Below, one piece after another: positions 1 to 8,410 of a stretch of 64,000 bases of DNA. A program made the position numbers and the translations under genes. The notes beneath the pieces are model-generated. The model had not been told where the DNA came from and did no database searches. It worked only from the letters and a program-made list of their open reading frames with translations. Origin of the DNA: JAFGBZ01 sp043817715 (GTDB lineage: Archaea > Iainarchaeota > Iainarchaeia > Iainarchaeales > JAFGBZ01); NCBI GenBank assembly GCA_043817715.1, contig JBDRGO010000007.1, forward strand, positions 1 through 64,000. The letters run 5' to 3'. Position 1 is the first letter of the stretch; every line of letters begins with the position of its first letter.

Positions 1-193
1 CAAAGAAAAGCGTAATCTAAGCTTCTTTTAAGAAAAAAGAAGTAAAAAAAGCATAAATCATTAACCTTTGCAGTAATTTCTCTTATTTGTTAAGTTAGAA
101 AATGAGTTAACTGAGAAAATATTATGTAGAAGAAAGAAATGTTTTTTACATTAAATTGAATTTTTTTTTCTATTATGTGAATTGTAAATGCGG

Positions 194-901
194 TTATCTT
201 TCAGCAACTATATTTACAATTTCATCATTTTTATTCATATTTCTGAACGTATGCTCTGAATAAATTCTTATTTTCCTAAAACCTGCTTTTTTAAGAAATT
301 TCCTGATTTCTAAAGGCAAATAAAGGTGCCTTTTTAGAACCCTGGTTTTTTTGCTGAAAAGCCCTTTTCTTGTTTTGGTGAATTTGGTTATTTCAGTAAA
401 AATTTTGTTATCAGTAAGCGTTTCTTTCCAAAGTACGGCTTCTTTTCCAAAATCCTTTCCCCAGAAAAATTCTTCTTTGCCATAAAAAGGCAGTAAAGCC
501 AGGCTTAAAAGAAAAAAACCTTTTTTATTAAGTGAATTAAATGCAGTGGAAAAAAATCCATTAATTTGGGAAGGCAGGATTTCTTCAATTACATTAAAAC
601 AAGTTATTGCATCAAATTTTTTATTTAAAGAAAAATTAATTAAATCCTGCGCCGAAAGCAGCGATTTTTTAAGTTTTTTAGAAGCAATACCAAGCATTTT
701 TTTGGAAGAATCAATTCCATAGCAGTCAAAAGAATTTTCCAAAAACGAAAGGAATTCCCCTGTCCCGCACCCTAAATCCAAGACTGATTCAGAATTATAT
801 TTTGAGGTCAGTTTGGCAAAATAAACTGCATTTGCAGTATCTCCATCATGCGTAATGGAATCATATTTCCCTGAAACAAAAGAATAAAAGGAATTGTTCA
901 T
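194..901 (-). CDS. class I SAM-dependent methyltransferase
   Basis: The 235-aa protein carries the Rossmann-type SAM-binding motif I, VLDLGCGTGEFLSFL, at about residues 40-54, followed by an acidic residue at the end of strand 2 (CYGIDSSKKML) and a post-I strand ITCFNVIEEI. This is the class I methyltransferase fold; the C-terminal third (LLSLALLPFYGKEEFFWG onward) is basic and resembles the substrate cap of Methyltransf_11/25-type enzymes. The substrate cannot be read from sequence. It is divergent from the tRNA-Asn gene, and the AT-rich gap between them can hold promoters for both. A tRNA or small-molecule methylase are both possible. Family call is firm, role unknown. Confidence 0.85.
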   Translation of the reverse strand: MNNSFYSFVSGKYDSITHDGDTANAVYFAKLTSKYNSESVLDLGCGTGEFLSFLENSFDCYGIDSSKKMLGIASKKLKKSLLSAQDLINFSLNKKFDAITCFNVIEEILPSQINGFFSTAFNSLNKKGFFLLSLALLPFYGKEEFFWGKDFGKEAVLWKETLTDNKIFTEITKFTKTRKGLFSKKTRVLKRHLYLPLEIRKFLKKAGFRKIRIYSEHTFRNMNKNDEIVNIVAER

Positions 902-978
902 AAAAAAAGCAGTTTACAAACCTTTTTATTCTTATTTCTAAACCAATAAATAAGTTTAATTAAAAAAACTCATTTATT

Positions 979-1053
979 GCCCGGGTAGCTTAGTGGTAGA
1001 GCATTCGGCTGTTAACCGGAGGGTCGGAGGTTCAAATCCTCCCCCGGGCGCCA
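979..1053 (+). tRNA. tRNA-Asn (anticodon GTT), CCA encoded
   Basis: A full cloverleaf is visible: acceptor GCCCGGG (979-985) pairs with CCCGGGC (1043-1049), the anticodon stem TTCGG/CCGGA holds loop CTGTTAA with anticodon GTT, and the T-arm contains GGTTCAAATCC. Discriminator is G1050 and the CCA end is encoded at 1051-1053, unlike the other two tRNA genes here. There is no intron. A TATA-like AATAAATAAG lies roughly 30 bases upstream. Confidence 0.97.
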
Positions 1054-1110
1054 ATGCTATAATGTATTAAAAATTAAGAATTTATTAATATTTATTACAT
1101 AATAGTAATG

Positions 1111-1118
1111 TTTTTATA
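1111..1118 (+). promoter_or_regulatory. TATA box of the first Fic gene
   Basis: TTTTTATA is centred about 26 bases before ATG 1140. This is the spacing expected if transcription begins at or next to the start codon, so it supports a leaderless mRNA and ATG 1140 rather than the upstream GTG at 1119. Confidence 0.45.
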
Positions 1119-1139
1119 GTGTTTGTTGCTTGCTTTAGC

Positions 1140-2363
1140 ATGGTTTCAAAGTATGATTTATTGTATTCTGTTTATTTAGAGGAAGGATTAACTGCAAGCC
1201 AATTAGTGAAAAAACTCGGTAAAACACAGCAAAACTATCAAATATTCTATAATCATTTAAAAGAATTAGAAGAAGAAAAATTACTTGAATTCAAGAACAA
1301 TAAGTGCTTTTTGGTTAATTCTGATAAAACCAGAAACTTGCTTAAATTAATTGATTTTTGTGTAAGCAATGGAATTCATTACAATGAATTGTTTTTGCCT
1401 AAAACAATTGAATTCATTAAAATAGGATTACAAAAAAATATTTTAGAAAATCTTTCATTTAATTCAAGAACAATTTCAAGAATTTCTTTATTTTTAGTAA
1501 AGCATGGCTTTATTTTAATTGAATCAAAAAAACCATTTAAAGCAAGAATTGTTTACTCTGGTTTTTTAAAAAACTTAGTTGAATTTTTTGAAATAAATGT
1601 TAAAATTAATTGTAAAAATGTTTTTGAGGAAGCGAATGAAAAAAAACTGAATTCAGATATTGAAAAAGAATTTTCTAAATACAAAAAACAAACCAAACAA
1701 ATTTCTTTAGATGAAAAAATTAATTTCATTCACAGAAGCCTTTCATTAGAAGGAAACACTTTAACTTTAGGTGAAACAGAAAAATTAATTAAAAAAAACA
1801 TTCCGGCAAAAGGAAAAACATTCAAAGAAATGCAGGAAATAATTGACTACAAAAAAGCATTAGATAAACTAATTCAAGAAAAAAAACCATTAAATTATGA
1901 AACTGTTTTGGAGTTTCACTCCATTGCAATGAATTCATTAAAAGCAGGCGCGGGTGAATTAAGAAAACAAAAAGTTAAAATAAAAGGAAACCCAAAATTT
2001 AAGCCAGCAGATTGGAAAGAAATTCCTTTAAAGATAAGCAAGCTTTTCGATTTTTATGAAAAAAATATTAATTCAAAAATGAAAGCCTCAGAAACAATTG
2101 AGTTTGCTTCTTTTTTGCATAGTGAATTTCAGTGGATTCACCCATTCATTGACGGAAACAGCAGAACATCAAGAGCAATATTCATTCACACACTATTATT
2201 GAAAGGATTTCCATTAATTACTTCCACTGCGGGATTTATTTATCAATACATGCAACTAACAAAACTCTCACAAAAAAGAAACGACAAAAACTTCACACTA
2301 TTCAAAAAACAACTAGTACTACATTCATTAAAACAAACAAACCAAAAACTCAAATACAACTAA
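1140..2363 (+). CDS. Fic-domain protein with N-terminal winged helix
   Basis: The Fic motif HPFIDGNSRTSR starts near residue 334; the canonical form is HPFxxGNGRxxR, so the second glycine is replaced by serine. Upstream, SLSLEG matches the [ST]xxxE[GN] inhibitory helix that blocks ATP binding in self-inhibited Fic enzymes. Fic proteins usually transfer AMP to hydroxyl side chains of target proteins. The first 60 residues (DLLYSVYLEEGLTASQLVKK) look like a winged helix, suggesting DNA binding or autoregulation. GTG 1119 would add seven residues, but the TATA position favours ATG 1140. It lies directly behind tRNA-Asn, and the other Fic gene here lies directly behind tRNA-Ser. The target is unknown. 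Confidence 0.88.
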   Translation: MVSKYDLLYSVYLEEGLTASQLVKKLGKTQQNYQIFYNHLKELEEEKLLEFKNNKCFLVNSDKTRNLLKLIDFCVSNGIHYNELFLPKTIEFIKIGLQKNILENLSFNSRTISRISLFLVKHGFILIESKKPFKARIVYSGFLKNLVEFFEINVKINCKNVFEEANEKKLNSDIEKEFSKYKKQTKQISLDEKINFIHRSLSLEGNTLTLGETEKLIKKNIPAKGKTFKEMQEIIDYKKALDKLIQEKKPLNYETVLEFHSIAMNSLKAGAGELRKQKVKIKGNPKFKPADWKEIPLKISKLFDFYEKNINSKMKASETIEFASFLHSEFQWIHPFIDGNSRTSRAIFIHTLLLKGFPLITSTAGFIYQYMQLTKLSQKRNDKNFTLFKKQLVLHSLKQTNQKLKYN

Positions 2364-2928
2364 ATGTTCACTTTCAATGAACAAAATGTTCACACAAAAA
2401 CAAATTAATTGCCAAAAACCACCTTATTCATTTTCAAACAATTGGATGCATTACTGAACGGAAAAGTGTTCCAAAATGAGAGACATGACAAAAATGGAGT
2501 TTAATGCAAATCAGCTGGAGTGACCCCCTTTTTGCGGACAGTAAGTTAAGCAACTACCTCCTTTATTATTTTTTGTTTGAAAGCAGCTTTGTAGAATTCC
2601 GCAAAATTGAATTTTAAATTGATTTAAATTTGCAAAGCAAATTTAAAGCTTTAAATTTCTGCAAGAAATTTAAATTGCTTTGAATTTCTGAATAAATGAA
2701 TTCCATGAATTGAATTTTTGTTCTTTGTAAAGCATTTCTACAGAGCCCAGAAAAGCAAAAAAAATATTAACTAGTTCGTGCATTATTAGTTTGGAAAAAA
2801 ACCGATGGCTTGAAGAGGAACTGAAACAGGCGGATTATGGCTTCTCCCTGCAATAATTAAAAATAAAAAAAAGAAGAAGAAAGGAAAATTAATCCTTTTA
2901 ATTGCAGATAATTCCTTTAACCAGAAAC
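2364..2928. other. 565-bp AT-rich intergenic region, possible mobile-element remnant
   Basis: No convincing gene is seen on either strand. It contains the paired hairpins at 2624-2675 and a locally GC-richer stretch near 2505-2545 (GAGTGACCCCCTTTTTGCGG) that reads like the terminus of a decayed insertion element. No transposase remnant was found, so that identification is weak. Confidence 0.3.
2624..2675. repeat. TTTAAA paired-hairpin element, copy A
   Basis: Two perfect hairpins stand in a row. TTTAAATTTGC (2624-2634) pairs with GCAAATTTAAA (2638-2648) over a 3-nt loop. After the linker GC, TTTAAATTTC (2651-2660) pairs with GAAATTTAAA (2666-2675) over 5 nt. The same design, with different stem tips but intact pairing, occurs at 18736-18838 and 54441-54494. 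Confidence 0.7.
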
Positions 2929-3069
2929 TCATTTTTTTGATCTTGGAAAACCTTGCGCATCCATTACAAATACATGGCTTGGATTCTTAGAACAAACTAA
3001 TTCGGCTCCATCGGATTTCAATGCAACAGTTGAATAAGTTTTTGAATAACATTTGGGACAACCCATCAT
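2929..3069 (-). CDS. small zinc-ribbon-like protein, 46 aa
   Basis: This short gene begins MMGCPKCYSK and contains a CPKC knuckle at residues 4-7 and a second candidate ligand group, VCSKNPSH, at 25-32. The pattern CxxC-x(18)-C-x(5)-H suggests a single zinc site. A strong Shine-Dalgarno GGAGG (3078-3082 on the complement) sits eight bases before the ATG, which makes translation likely. ATG 3066 is an alternative start one codon in. Small zinc proteins of this kind are common in archaea; no specific function can be assigned. Confidence 0.7.
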   Translation of the reverse strand: MMGCPKCYSKTYSTVALKSDGAELVCSKNPSHVFVMDAQGFPRSKK

Positions 3070-3200
3070 AAATCCCGCCTCCTTTAACTTAAATAAATGC
3101 CTACAGAAGCTTTTTAACCAGATATTGAAAAAAGTTACATGAAAATAGAGAAATAAATAAAACCGAAATTCTTTTTAATTCTTTAAGCCTTTTTTCTTTC

Positions 3201-4118
3201 ATGCAGATTTTAAGGAAAACAGTTAAGGACCCTGATTTCATTGAATTGAATTCAGTGCAGAAAGGCTCATGGATTAATTCAATGAATCCATCAAAAGAAG
3301 AAGTGCAGAAATTAATAACTGAACTTAAACTAGATGAAGAAATAATTGAGGATTTTCTGGATGAAAACTCTGTGCCAAGAATTGAAACAGATGAAGGAAT
3401 AACTTATTTTTTAATCCGGGTGCCGGTAACGGAAAAAAAACTGTTAAAAACAACCACTTTGGGAATTGTTGTTACAGAGGCATTTATTTTAACAATGACC
3501 CCTGAAAGCAGCCTGCAATTGATTAACTATTTTCTGGAAAATAAAAACATTTTCACAACCCAAAAAACAAAATTTGTCTTGCGATTGCTGGACAAAACAA
3601 TTGAATCCTATGAAAAGAAAACAGATTATCTGAACAAGGAAGTAAACAAAAAAAGAAGGCAGCTGCAGAAATTATCAAACCAGGACATTGCCACAATGGT
3701 TGAATTTGAAGAATCATTAAATGATTTTATCAGCGCATTGGTTCCGATAACAATTATTATCAATAAAATCAAGGCAGGAAAAATCCTTCAGGTATATGAA
3801 CAGGACCAGGAATTATTGGAAGATTTATTGATTTCAGCAAATGATTCCCTGCAATTAAGCAAATCAAGAATCAAAACAATCACAAACATCAGGGAAGCGC
3901 ATACAACAATTCTTTCAAATAATTTGAACAAAACAATGAAACTGCTTACTGCAATAACAATTGTTCTGACAATTCCCACAATTATTTCAAGCATTTACGG
4001 AATGAATATTCCTCTGCCGATTCAGGCAGAAAACAATGCATTCCTTTACATAATAATTATTATTTTACTGATTTCAGCAGGATTAATCTTAGTGTTCAAA
4101 AAACAGGACTGGATTTAA
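3201..4118 (+). CDS. corA: CorA-family magnesium/divalent cation transporter
   Basis: The 305-aa product ends with the CorA signature YGMN, in SIYGMNIPLP, between two transmembrane helices (about residues 245-265 and 280-300). The long N-terminal part is the cytoplasmic alpha/beta funnel plus the stalk helix rich in charged residues (KKRRQLQKLSNQDIATM). Pentameric CorA channels move Mg2+ or Co2+ inward down the electrical gradient. Length and the short KKQDWI basic tail fit the family. It is a single gene with its own upstream region. Confidence 0.95.
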   Translation: MQILRKTVKDPDFIELNSVQKGSWINSMNPSKEEVQKLITELKLDEEIIEDFLDENSVPRIETDEGITYFLIRVPVTEKKLLKTTTLGIVVTEAFILTMTPESSLQLINYFLENKNIFTTQKTKFVLRLLDKTIESYEKKTDYLNKEVNKKRRQLQKLSNQDIATMVEFEESLNDFISALVPITIIINKIKAGKILQVYEQDQELLEDLLISANDSLQLSKSRIKTITNIREAHTTILSNNLNKTMKLLTAITIVLTIPTIISSIYGMNIPLPIQAENNAFLYIIIIILLISAGLILVFKKQDWI

Positions 4119-4191
4119 AAAGTAAAAATCCAGAATCAAAAATAAAAAAGAAGAAAATTAATGCCGCATTTAAGGCATTTATTAGATTAAT

Positions 4192-5394
4192 TTATTTTTT
4201 TAAAATCAATGCCTTTTTTCTTGCAGATTTACTGTCTGAAGAAATTAACCGCAATTTGTTTTTTGCTTTTGCTGAAAAAACCAATTCTTTTTTCCCTGCT
4301 TTTGCAGAAACTGAATTGCTTATCCCTGCTGCAGAAACTGAATTGCTTATCCCTGCTTTTGCAGAAGAAAAGCCTTGCTTTTCCATTCCTTGCTTTTCTT
4401 TCAAAGTGAATTTATCACAAGACCAGTCTGTTTCTGTCTGGAAATCATATCCTTCAATTACTGGCATTTTACTTGCAATGCTGCAAATGAATATATTATA
4501 TCTTTCAGTGTCCAAATCAAACAACGGCTCCGAAGCAGAAAGCCTTGGCTGAATCAAATAATGCAATTCATTGTTTGCCTCAAGATAAAATTCTTTATTG
4601 AATTTTGTAATGAAATCCAGTTCGCTAAAATGCCTGTCAGCCAAAACAAATTCCAAATCCACCGCATCATAATAATACGCAGGAATTTTTTTTGCATTGC
4701 CAAATTTGTCTTCCAAAACAATTGCATTCATCAAATAAACTTTCTGTCTTTCATCTGAAAAATTTTCAACTGAAGTAAGCACGCTGAACAAATCATTTGA
4801 ATAATAAGTGTTTCCATTAAGAAGATTCACATTAACTGAAATACTCAAACTAGAATCCTGTTCTTCAGTTGAAGGAATAAAATATTCACAATCCCAGTTA
4901 TATGCACCGTTTGCAGTGCCTGGAGCAACCATCTGGTCGCTTGCAATAGAGCAGAAACTATAAATGTATTTTCCATTATCAAGATACTGAAATAAAGGAT
5001 CTCTTGAAGAAAATGAAGTTTCTACCTGAAACTGTTTTTCCTGCCCTGAATTAAATCTTGACGGGTAATTCCAGTTCAAAACATCATAAGCATTAAAATT
5101 GCCTGAATGAACATCCCATTTCTGCAAAGTATTGTTCCAATAATAAAGAGGGAATTTTTTTCCATTGCTTTTTTCTTCCGCAACAATTGCCCTGAAAAGA
5201 TAAATGCTTTTAGCTGAATTAAAATTTGATTTTACAAAAGAGTTTCCGATAAACTGTCTGTCGGCATAATAATATTCTCCAGAAAACCCTGAACCACTTA
5301 AGCCTGATTCAGCATGAATTAAGTTGCTTCCTTCAGCAAAAGCCTGAAAAGAAAGCAAAAACAATGCCGAAACAAAAAATAAATATTTATTCAT
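4192..5394 (-). CDS. secreted protein with two homologous ~150-aa repeats
   Basis: A signal peptide (NKYLFFVSALFLLSFQAFA) opens this 400-aa protein. Two copies of a domain follow, each with a YLFRAIV/YLMNAIV core, a Cys in the motif SFCSIAS / FICSIAS, and a WDCEYF / WSCDKF closing Cys, which suggests one disulphide per domain. The tail holds a near-exact repeat around AGISNSVSA, encoded by tandem DNA copies at about 4300-4372, and is then basic. GGTGGTTTG precedes ATG 5394; TTG 5397 is one codon upstream. No family is recognised. It is probably exported and cell-surface or S-layer associated, which is inference. Confidence 0.7.
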   Translation of the reverse strand: MNKYLFFVSALFLLSFQAFAEGSNLIHAESGLSGSGFSGEYYYADRQFIGNSFVKSNFNSAKSIYLFRAIVAEEKSNGKKFPLYYWNNTLQKWDVHSGNFNAYDVLNWNYPSRFNSGQEKQFQVETSFSSRDPLFQYLDNGKYIYSFCSIASDQMVAPGTANGAYNWDCEYFIPSTEEQDSSLSISVNVNLLNGNTYYSNDLFSVLTSVENFSDERQKVYLMNAIVLEDKFGNAKKIPAYYYDAVDLEFVLADRHFSELDFITKFNKEFYLEANNELHYLIQPRLSASEPLFDLDTERYNIFICSIASKMPVIEGYDFQTETDWSCDKFTLKEKQGMEKQGFSSAKAGISNSVSAAGISNSVSAKAGKKELVFSAKAKNKLRLISSDSKSARKKALILKK

Positions 5395-5550
5395 CAAACC
5401 ACCATGTAACTTTATACAGTTAACTAATAACTAGTCTTAGGAAAAGAATTTAAATGCTTGTTTTGCAACCACTATTGAATAGTTGCATTAGAATTCAGCT
5501 TAAATTGCATTAAATAAACCTGCTTAACGCATTAAATAGTTAAACCTGGC

Positions 5551-5745
5551 TTATTCGCCTTTATAGAACAATTCATATGTTCCGATTAAAAGCAGTACAA
5601 AGGCAATGATTATGTCAATATCGGGGGCAAAAAACGGGTCTCCGCCAAAAAGCCATCCTAATCCAGACATTAAGAAAATTGCGGCAGCCACAACCAGAAA
5701 AACCCCTACAAGCAAATCATTTTTGATGAAATCCAGTCCAGCCAT
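5551..5745 (-). CDS. small two-helix membrane protein, 64 aa
   Basis: Two hydrophobic helices (about residues 12-34 and 44-60) flank a short loop GGDPFFAPDID. There is no recognisable family. It lies just downstream of the coiled-coil gene at 5800 on the same strand and could be cotranscribed with it. Confidence 0.6.
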   Translation of the reverse strand: MAGLDFIKNDLLVGVFLVVAAAIFLMSGLGWLFGGDPFFAPDIDIIIAFVLLLIGTYELFYKGE

Positions 5746-5799
5746 ACAATAACATCCCTGAAAACAATTTATAAAAATTTACTACTATAAAAAGACAAA

Positions 5800-6858
5800 T
5801 TATCCGCTTAACCCTAAACTGGATTTAATTCGATTCAATGTTTGTTTTTCGCTAAAATTTGCTACATACAAAGCAGTGGCTAAGTTTCTTTCAAATATAT
5901 TAAAAATTGACTCAATTTCAGATGAAGTTATATTGTCGATTTTTAAGCTATGAATCAACATGCCGTAACTTCTAGTTAAGTTAACAAATTGGCCAGATTT
6001 AAGCAACTCCATTTCAGAGCCTACTGCATTGATTCTTCTATTAAGATACTTCATTCGTTCATGAAATTGATTTTCATTTCCTGGTTTTTCACTAAATGTT
6101 AATTTTAGTGCATCAGAAAAAGGCATTTCCTTTTCTTCATGAGATGGAAATACAGGCTCCTTTTTCTTTCTTGCAGTTTTCTCTCTGCCCTCGCTTTTAA
6201 ACTTCAAAAATCTTTTAACTCTAGGATAATTGATTATTTCTTCTCTATTCCCAGTCAGCACTGCAAGATTTTTCACATGCCCTGCAATTTTCTTTACTCT
6301 TTCATCAGCGGAATCAACAACAAAAATATCACTAAAATTATTTATTAAATCACGGAAAAATTCTGCACGTTTTTCTTGCAATTTAGTTAAATCAGCATTT
6401 TTTTCTAATCTGCCTGCCAAAGCATTCATTTCTGACAAAGTTCTTCTCAAGTTATTCAATACCTCTATTTCTCTTCTCCTCATCCGCACTTGACTTAACC
6501 CATTTAATCCCTCAGTTATTTGGTGAAACGCCCCTAAAAGCTGGGCGCGGGGTTCAATTGCTTCATTAGAATCAGGAGAAACTTTAGTTAAACGCTCTAA
6601 TGCATGTGCAAGGCTGTTTTCTTTCATTTCTCTGCTGAATTTTGCGCCTTCTTTAAAATAATTTTCAAAAAGATGCCCTAAAAAAAGCTGTTTACGGGTA
6701 AATTTTTCCGTTTCAATAACAGATAAATCGTCTCTTTTTTCCTTAAGAACAGGAATCCTATCTGTTTCCATAGAAACTTCGGAATTTTGTTCCTCAGGAA
6801 CTCCTGTTCGCTTTTTACCAAACCTGTTTACAATCGCAGTAAATCTTTTCCATGGCAT
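5800..6858 (-). CDS. charged helical/coiled-coil protein, unknown
   Basis: The 352-aa product has no signal peptide or membrane helix. It begins with a basic patch (MPWKRFTAIVNRFGKKR), then has long stretches of Lys, Glu, Arg and Leu predicted to be helical, for example EIEVLNNLRRTLSEMNALAG and QEKRAEFFRDLINNF. No catalytic motif is visible. The gene just upstream on the same strand (6917-7498) encodes a shorter protein of similar style, including an N-terminal basic aromatic patch, so the two may work together. I do not recognise a family. Confidence 0.65.
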   Translation of the reverse strand: MPWKRFTAIVNRFGKKRTGVPEEQNSEVSMETDRIPVLKEKRDDLSVIETEKFTRKQLFLGHLFENYFKEGAKFSREMKENSLAHALERLTKVSPDSNEAIEPRAQLLGAFHQITEGLNGLSQVRMRRREIEVLNNLRRTLSEMNALAGRLEKNADLTKLQEKRAEFFRDLINNFSDIFVVDSADERVKKIAGHVKNLAVLTGNREEIINYPRVKRFLKFKSEGREKTARKKKEPVFPSHEEKEMPFSDALKLTFSEKPGNENQFHERMKYLNRRINAVGSEMELLKSGQFVNLTRSYGMLIHSLKIDNITSSEIESIFNIFERNLATALYVANFSEKQTLNRIKSSLGLSG

Positions 6859-6916
6859 AAAATCACACTTTGCTATAAAATTATTATTCCTTTATATTAA
6901 TATAATTTCCTAAAAA

Positions 6917-7498
6917 TCAAGCTTTTCTTTGTTTATTTTCTTCGTTTAAATCCTCTTGCATCTGCCTGACCAGTTCTTCATCAGCTAAAAATTTTGCAAT
7001 TGAAAGCAGTTTCTCTGTTTTTGATTCTCCTCTTTCAGGAATGAATCTCCCGGCAACACCAGTCATTAATTTATTAAAAAAATCTTTTTGAATTCGATGA
7101 ATTTCCGCAACATTTATTTTCTCTTCCGCTACTGCTTCTCTCTCCATTCTGTTGACATCCCGGATTAATTCTGCTTTAACTCCATAGGGCAGTATATGAA
7201 CAGCAGGATCTTTAAGAAGTGCACCTAAATCAGCCTTAATTTTTGAAATCCCCCGAACAAGTTCCTCTTTTGTATGCCGTTCATCTGTAAGCGAACTAAG
7301 CAAACCAGCCAATCTGGTTTTTCTATCTTTATCAGTTGTTTTCAAAAAATCATTCCTGAAATTTTCAAAAAAACTTTCTCTGCGGTGGCTAATTGTTTCT
7401 TCAGTTACAACCGGAACATTCACAGGATGCGCCTCAGGGAGCTTCACATTATCACGCCCCCAAAATTTCAGCTTCCGAAAAAAATGCCTTAACCCCAT
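6917..7498 (-). CDS. helical charged protein, unknown
   Basis: This 193-aa soluble, highly charged, helix-rich protein begins MGLRHFFRKLKFWGRDN. ATG 7498 is chosen because GAGTGA sits five bases before it; GTG 7507 would add three residues. It precedes the gene at 5800-6858 on the same strand with a 58-bp gap. No known domain is visible. The basic aromatic N-terminus could touch membrane or nucleic acid, which is speculation. Confidence 0.6.
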   Translation of the reverse strand: MGLRHFFRKLKFWGRDNVKLPEAHPVNVPVVTEETISHRRESFFENFRNDFLKTTDKDRKTRLAGLLSSLTDERHTKEELVRGISKIKADLGALLKDPAVHILPYGVKAELIRDVNRMEREAVAEEKINVAEIHRIQKDFFNKLMTGVAGRFIPERGESKTEKLLSIAKFLADEELVRQMQEDLNEENKQRKA

Positions 7499-7564
7499 TA
7501 CTTTCACTCATTAATTTCTCTTCTTTTACATTAATACAATTACCCCTTATAATGCATTCAGAGT

Positions 7565-7876
7565 TTACATTAACATAATTACGCCTAATATCAATGCCAG
7601 CACAAGTGATGCAGCCCAGATTTTTATTGCCTGCCATAACTCGCATTGATATGCCCATTTCAAAACAATTATTTTGCTTAAAATATAAATGAATGCAAGA
7701 ACAGGCAAGGGAATAAAAATCAATGCCAGAAAACCAGTTATTAAAAAAATTATTACTGCTGATTTTAAAGCCGATTCAAAAGAATTTGATTTTACTCCTG
7801 CGATTCCTGCACTAAACCAGATGAATAATGCATCCAATGCAAAAAAAACAATTAATCCGAAAATAAAATCAATCAT
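7565..7876 (-). CDS. small membrane protein, tandem paralogue 1
   Basis: The 103-aa protein has about three transmembrane helices. The stretch VFFALDALFIWFSAGIAG lines up with LAFFGFEAVFLFVSASLAG in the next gene upstream (8080-8403), and both continue with an S/N-x-F-x-S-A-L/G-F-K-x-S segment and an IYILSKI/VYIFSRI helix. The two are therefore tandem paralogues. ATG 7876 is favoured over TTG 7885. No function is assigned. Confidence 0.6.
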   Translation of the reverse strand: MIDFIFGLIVFFALDALFIWFSAGIAGVKSNSFESALKSAVIIFLITGFLALIFIPLPVLAFIYILSKIIVLKWAYQCELWQAIKIWAASLVLALILGVIMLM

Positions 7877-8079
7877 CAGCCACAATTAAAATCCCCTAAC
7901 CCAATAAATTCAATTAAAAAAATCAATTCATTAAATCCAATCAACGCTGCAAAAACAATAAATTCAACCTAAACCACTTCAATTCAATAAATTCAATTAA
8001 CTGCCAAAAAACCAAAACATTAAAAAAATTCAATCTTAAATTCAATTTAAACCACTTCAAAAAAACCCTTTAACTCCAT

Positions 8080-8403
8080 TCAAACAATTGCGAGAAAAAC
8101 CCCTATTGCCATTATTACTGCCGAATAAATCCAGATAGTAAATGCCTCATCATATGAAATTCCGTAAATTTCCTTAATGAAATAAATTCTTGAAAAAATA
8201 TAAACCAATGCAGAAATAATTAAATTATTGAATAAAAAACCTGAAATTAATGCAATGAAAAAATTAATTGAAGAAATTTTGAAGCCATTACTTAAAGTGT
8301 TTTTTTCTGAAACCAATCCAGCCAATGAAGCGGAAACAAACAAAAATACTGCTTCAAAACCGAAAAAGGCAAGAACCCAAAACAAATGCTCTAAAAGGAA
8401 CAT
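8080..8403 (-). CDS. small membrane protein, tandem paralogue 2
   Basis: This 107-aa protein of about three transmembrane helices is paralogous to 7565-7876. It starts seven bases after the stop of the geranylgeranyl-reductase gene, so the two are probably cotranscribed. The context hints at a link to membrane lipid maturation, but nothing in its own sequence shows an enzyme. Confidence 0.6.
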   Translation of the reverse strand: MFLLEHLFWVLAFFGFEAVFLFVSASLAGLVSEKNTLSNGFKISSINFFIALISGFLFNNLIISALVYIFSRIYFIKEIYGISYDEAFTIWIYSAVIMAIGVFLAIV

Positions 8404-8410
8404 AAAAGAA

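Noticed and set aside
2384..2396. TGTTCA/TGAACA inverted motifs here and at 31805-31845
   Set aside because: Short, AT-rich and not in equivalent positions; could be chance.
4209..4758. Plus-strand ORFs over the secreted two-repeat gene
   Set aside because: They mirror the low-complexity tail of the real minus-strand gene with signal peptide.
7886..8079. Repeated AATAAATTCAA-like words between membrane genes
   Set aside because: Imperfect AT-rich words without fixed period; looks like ordinary low-complexity spacer.
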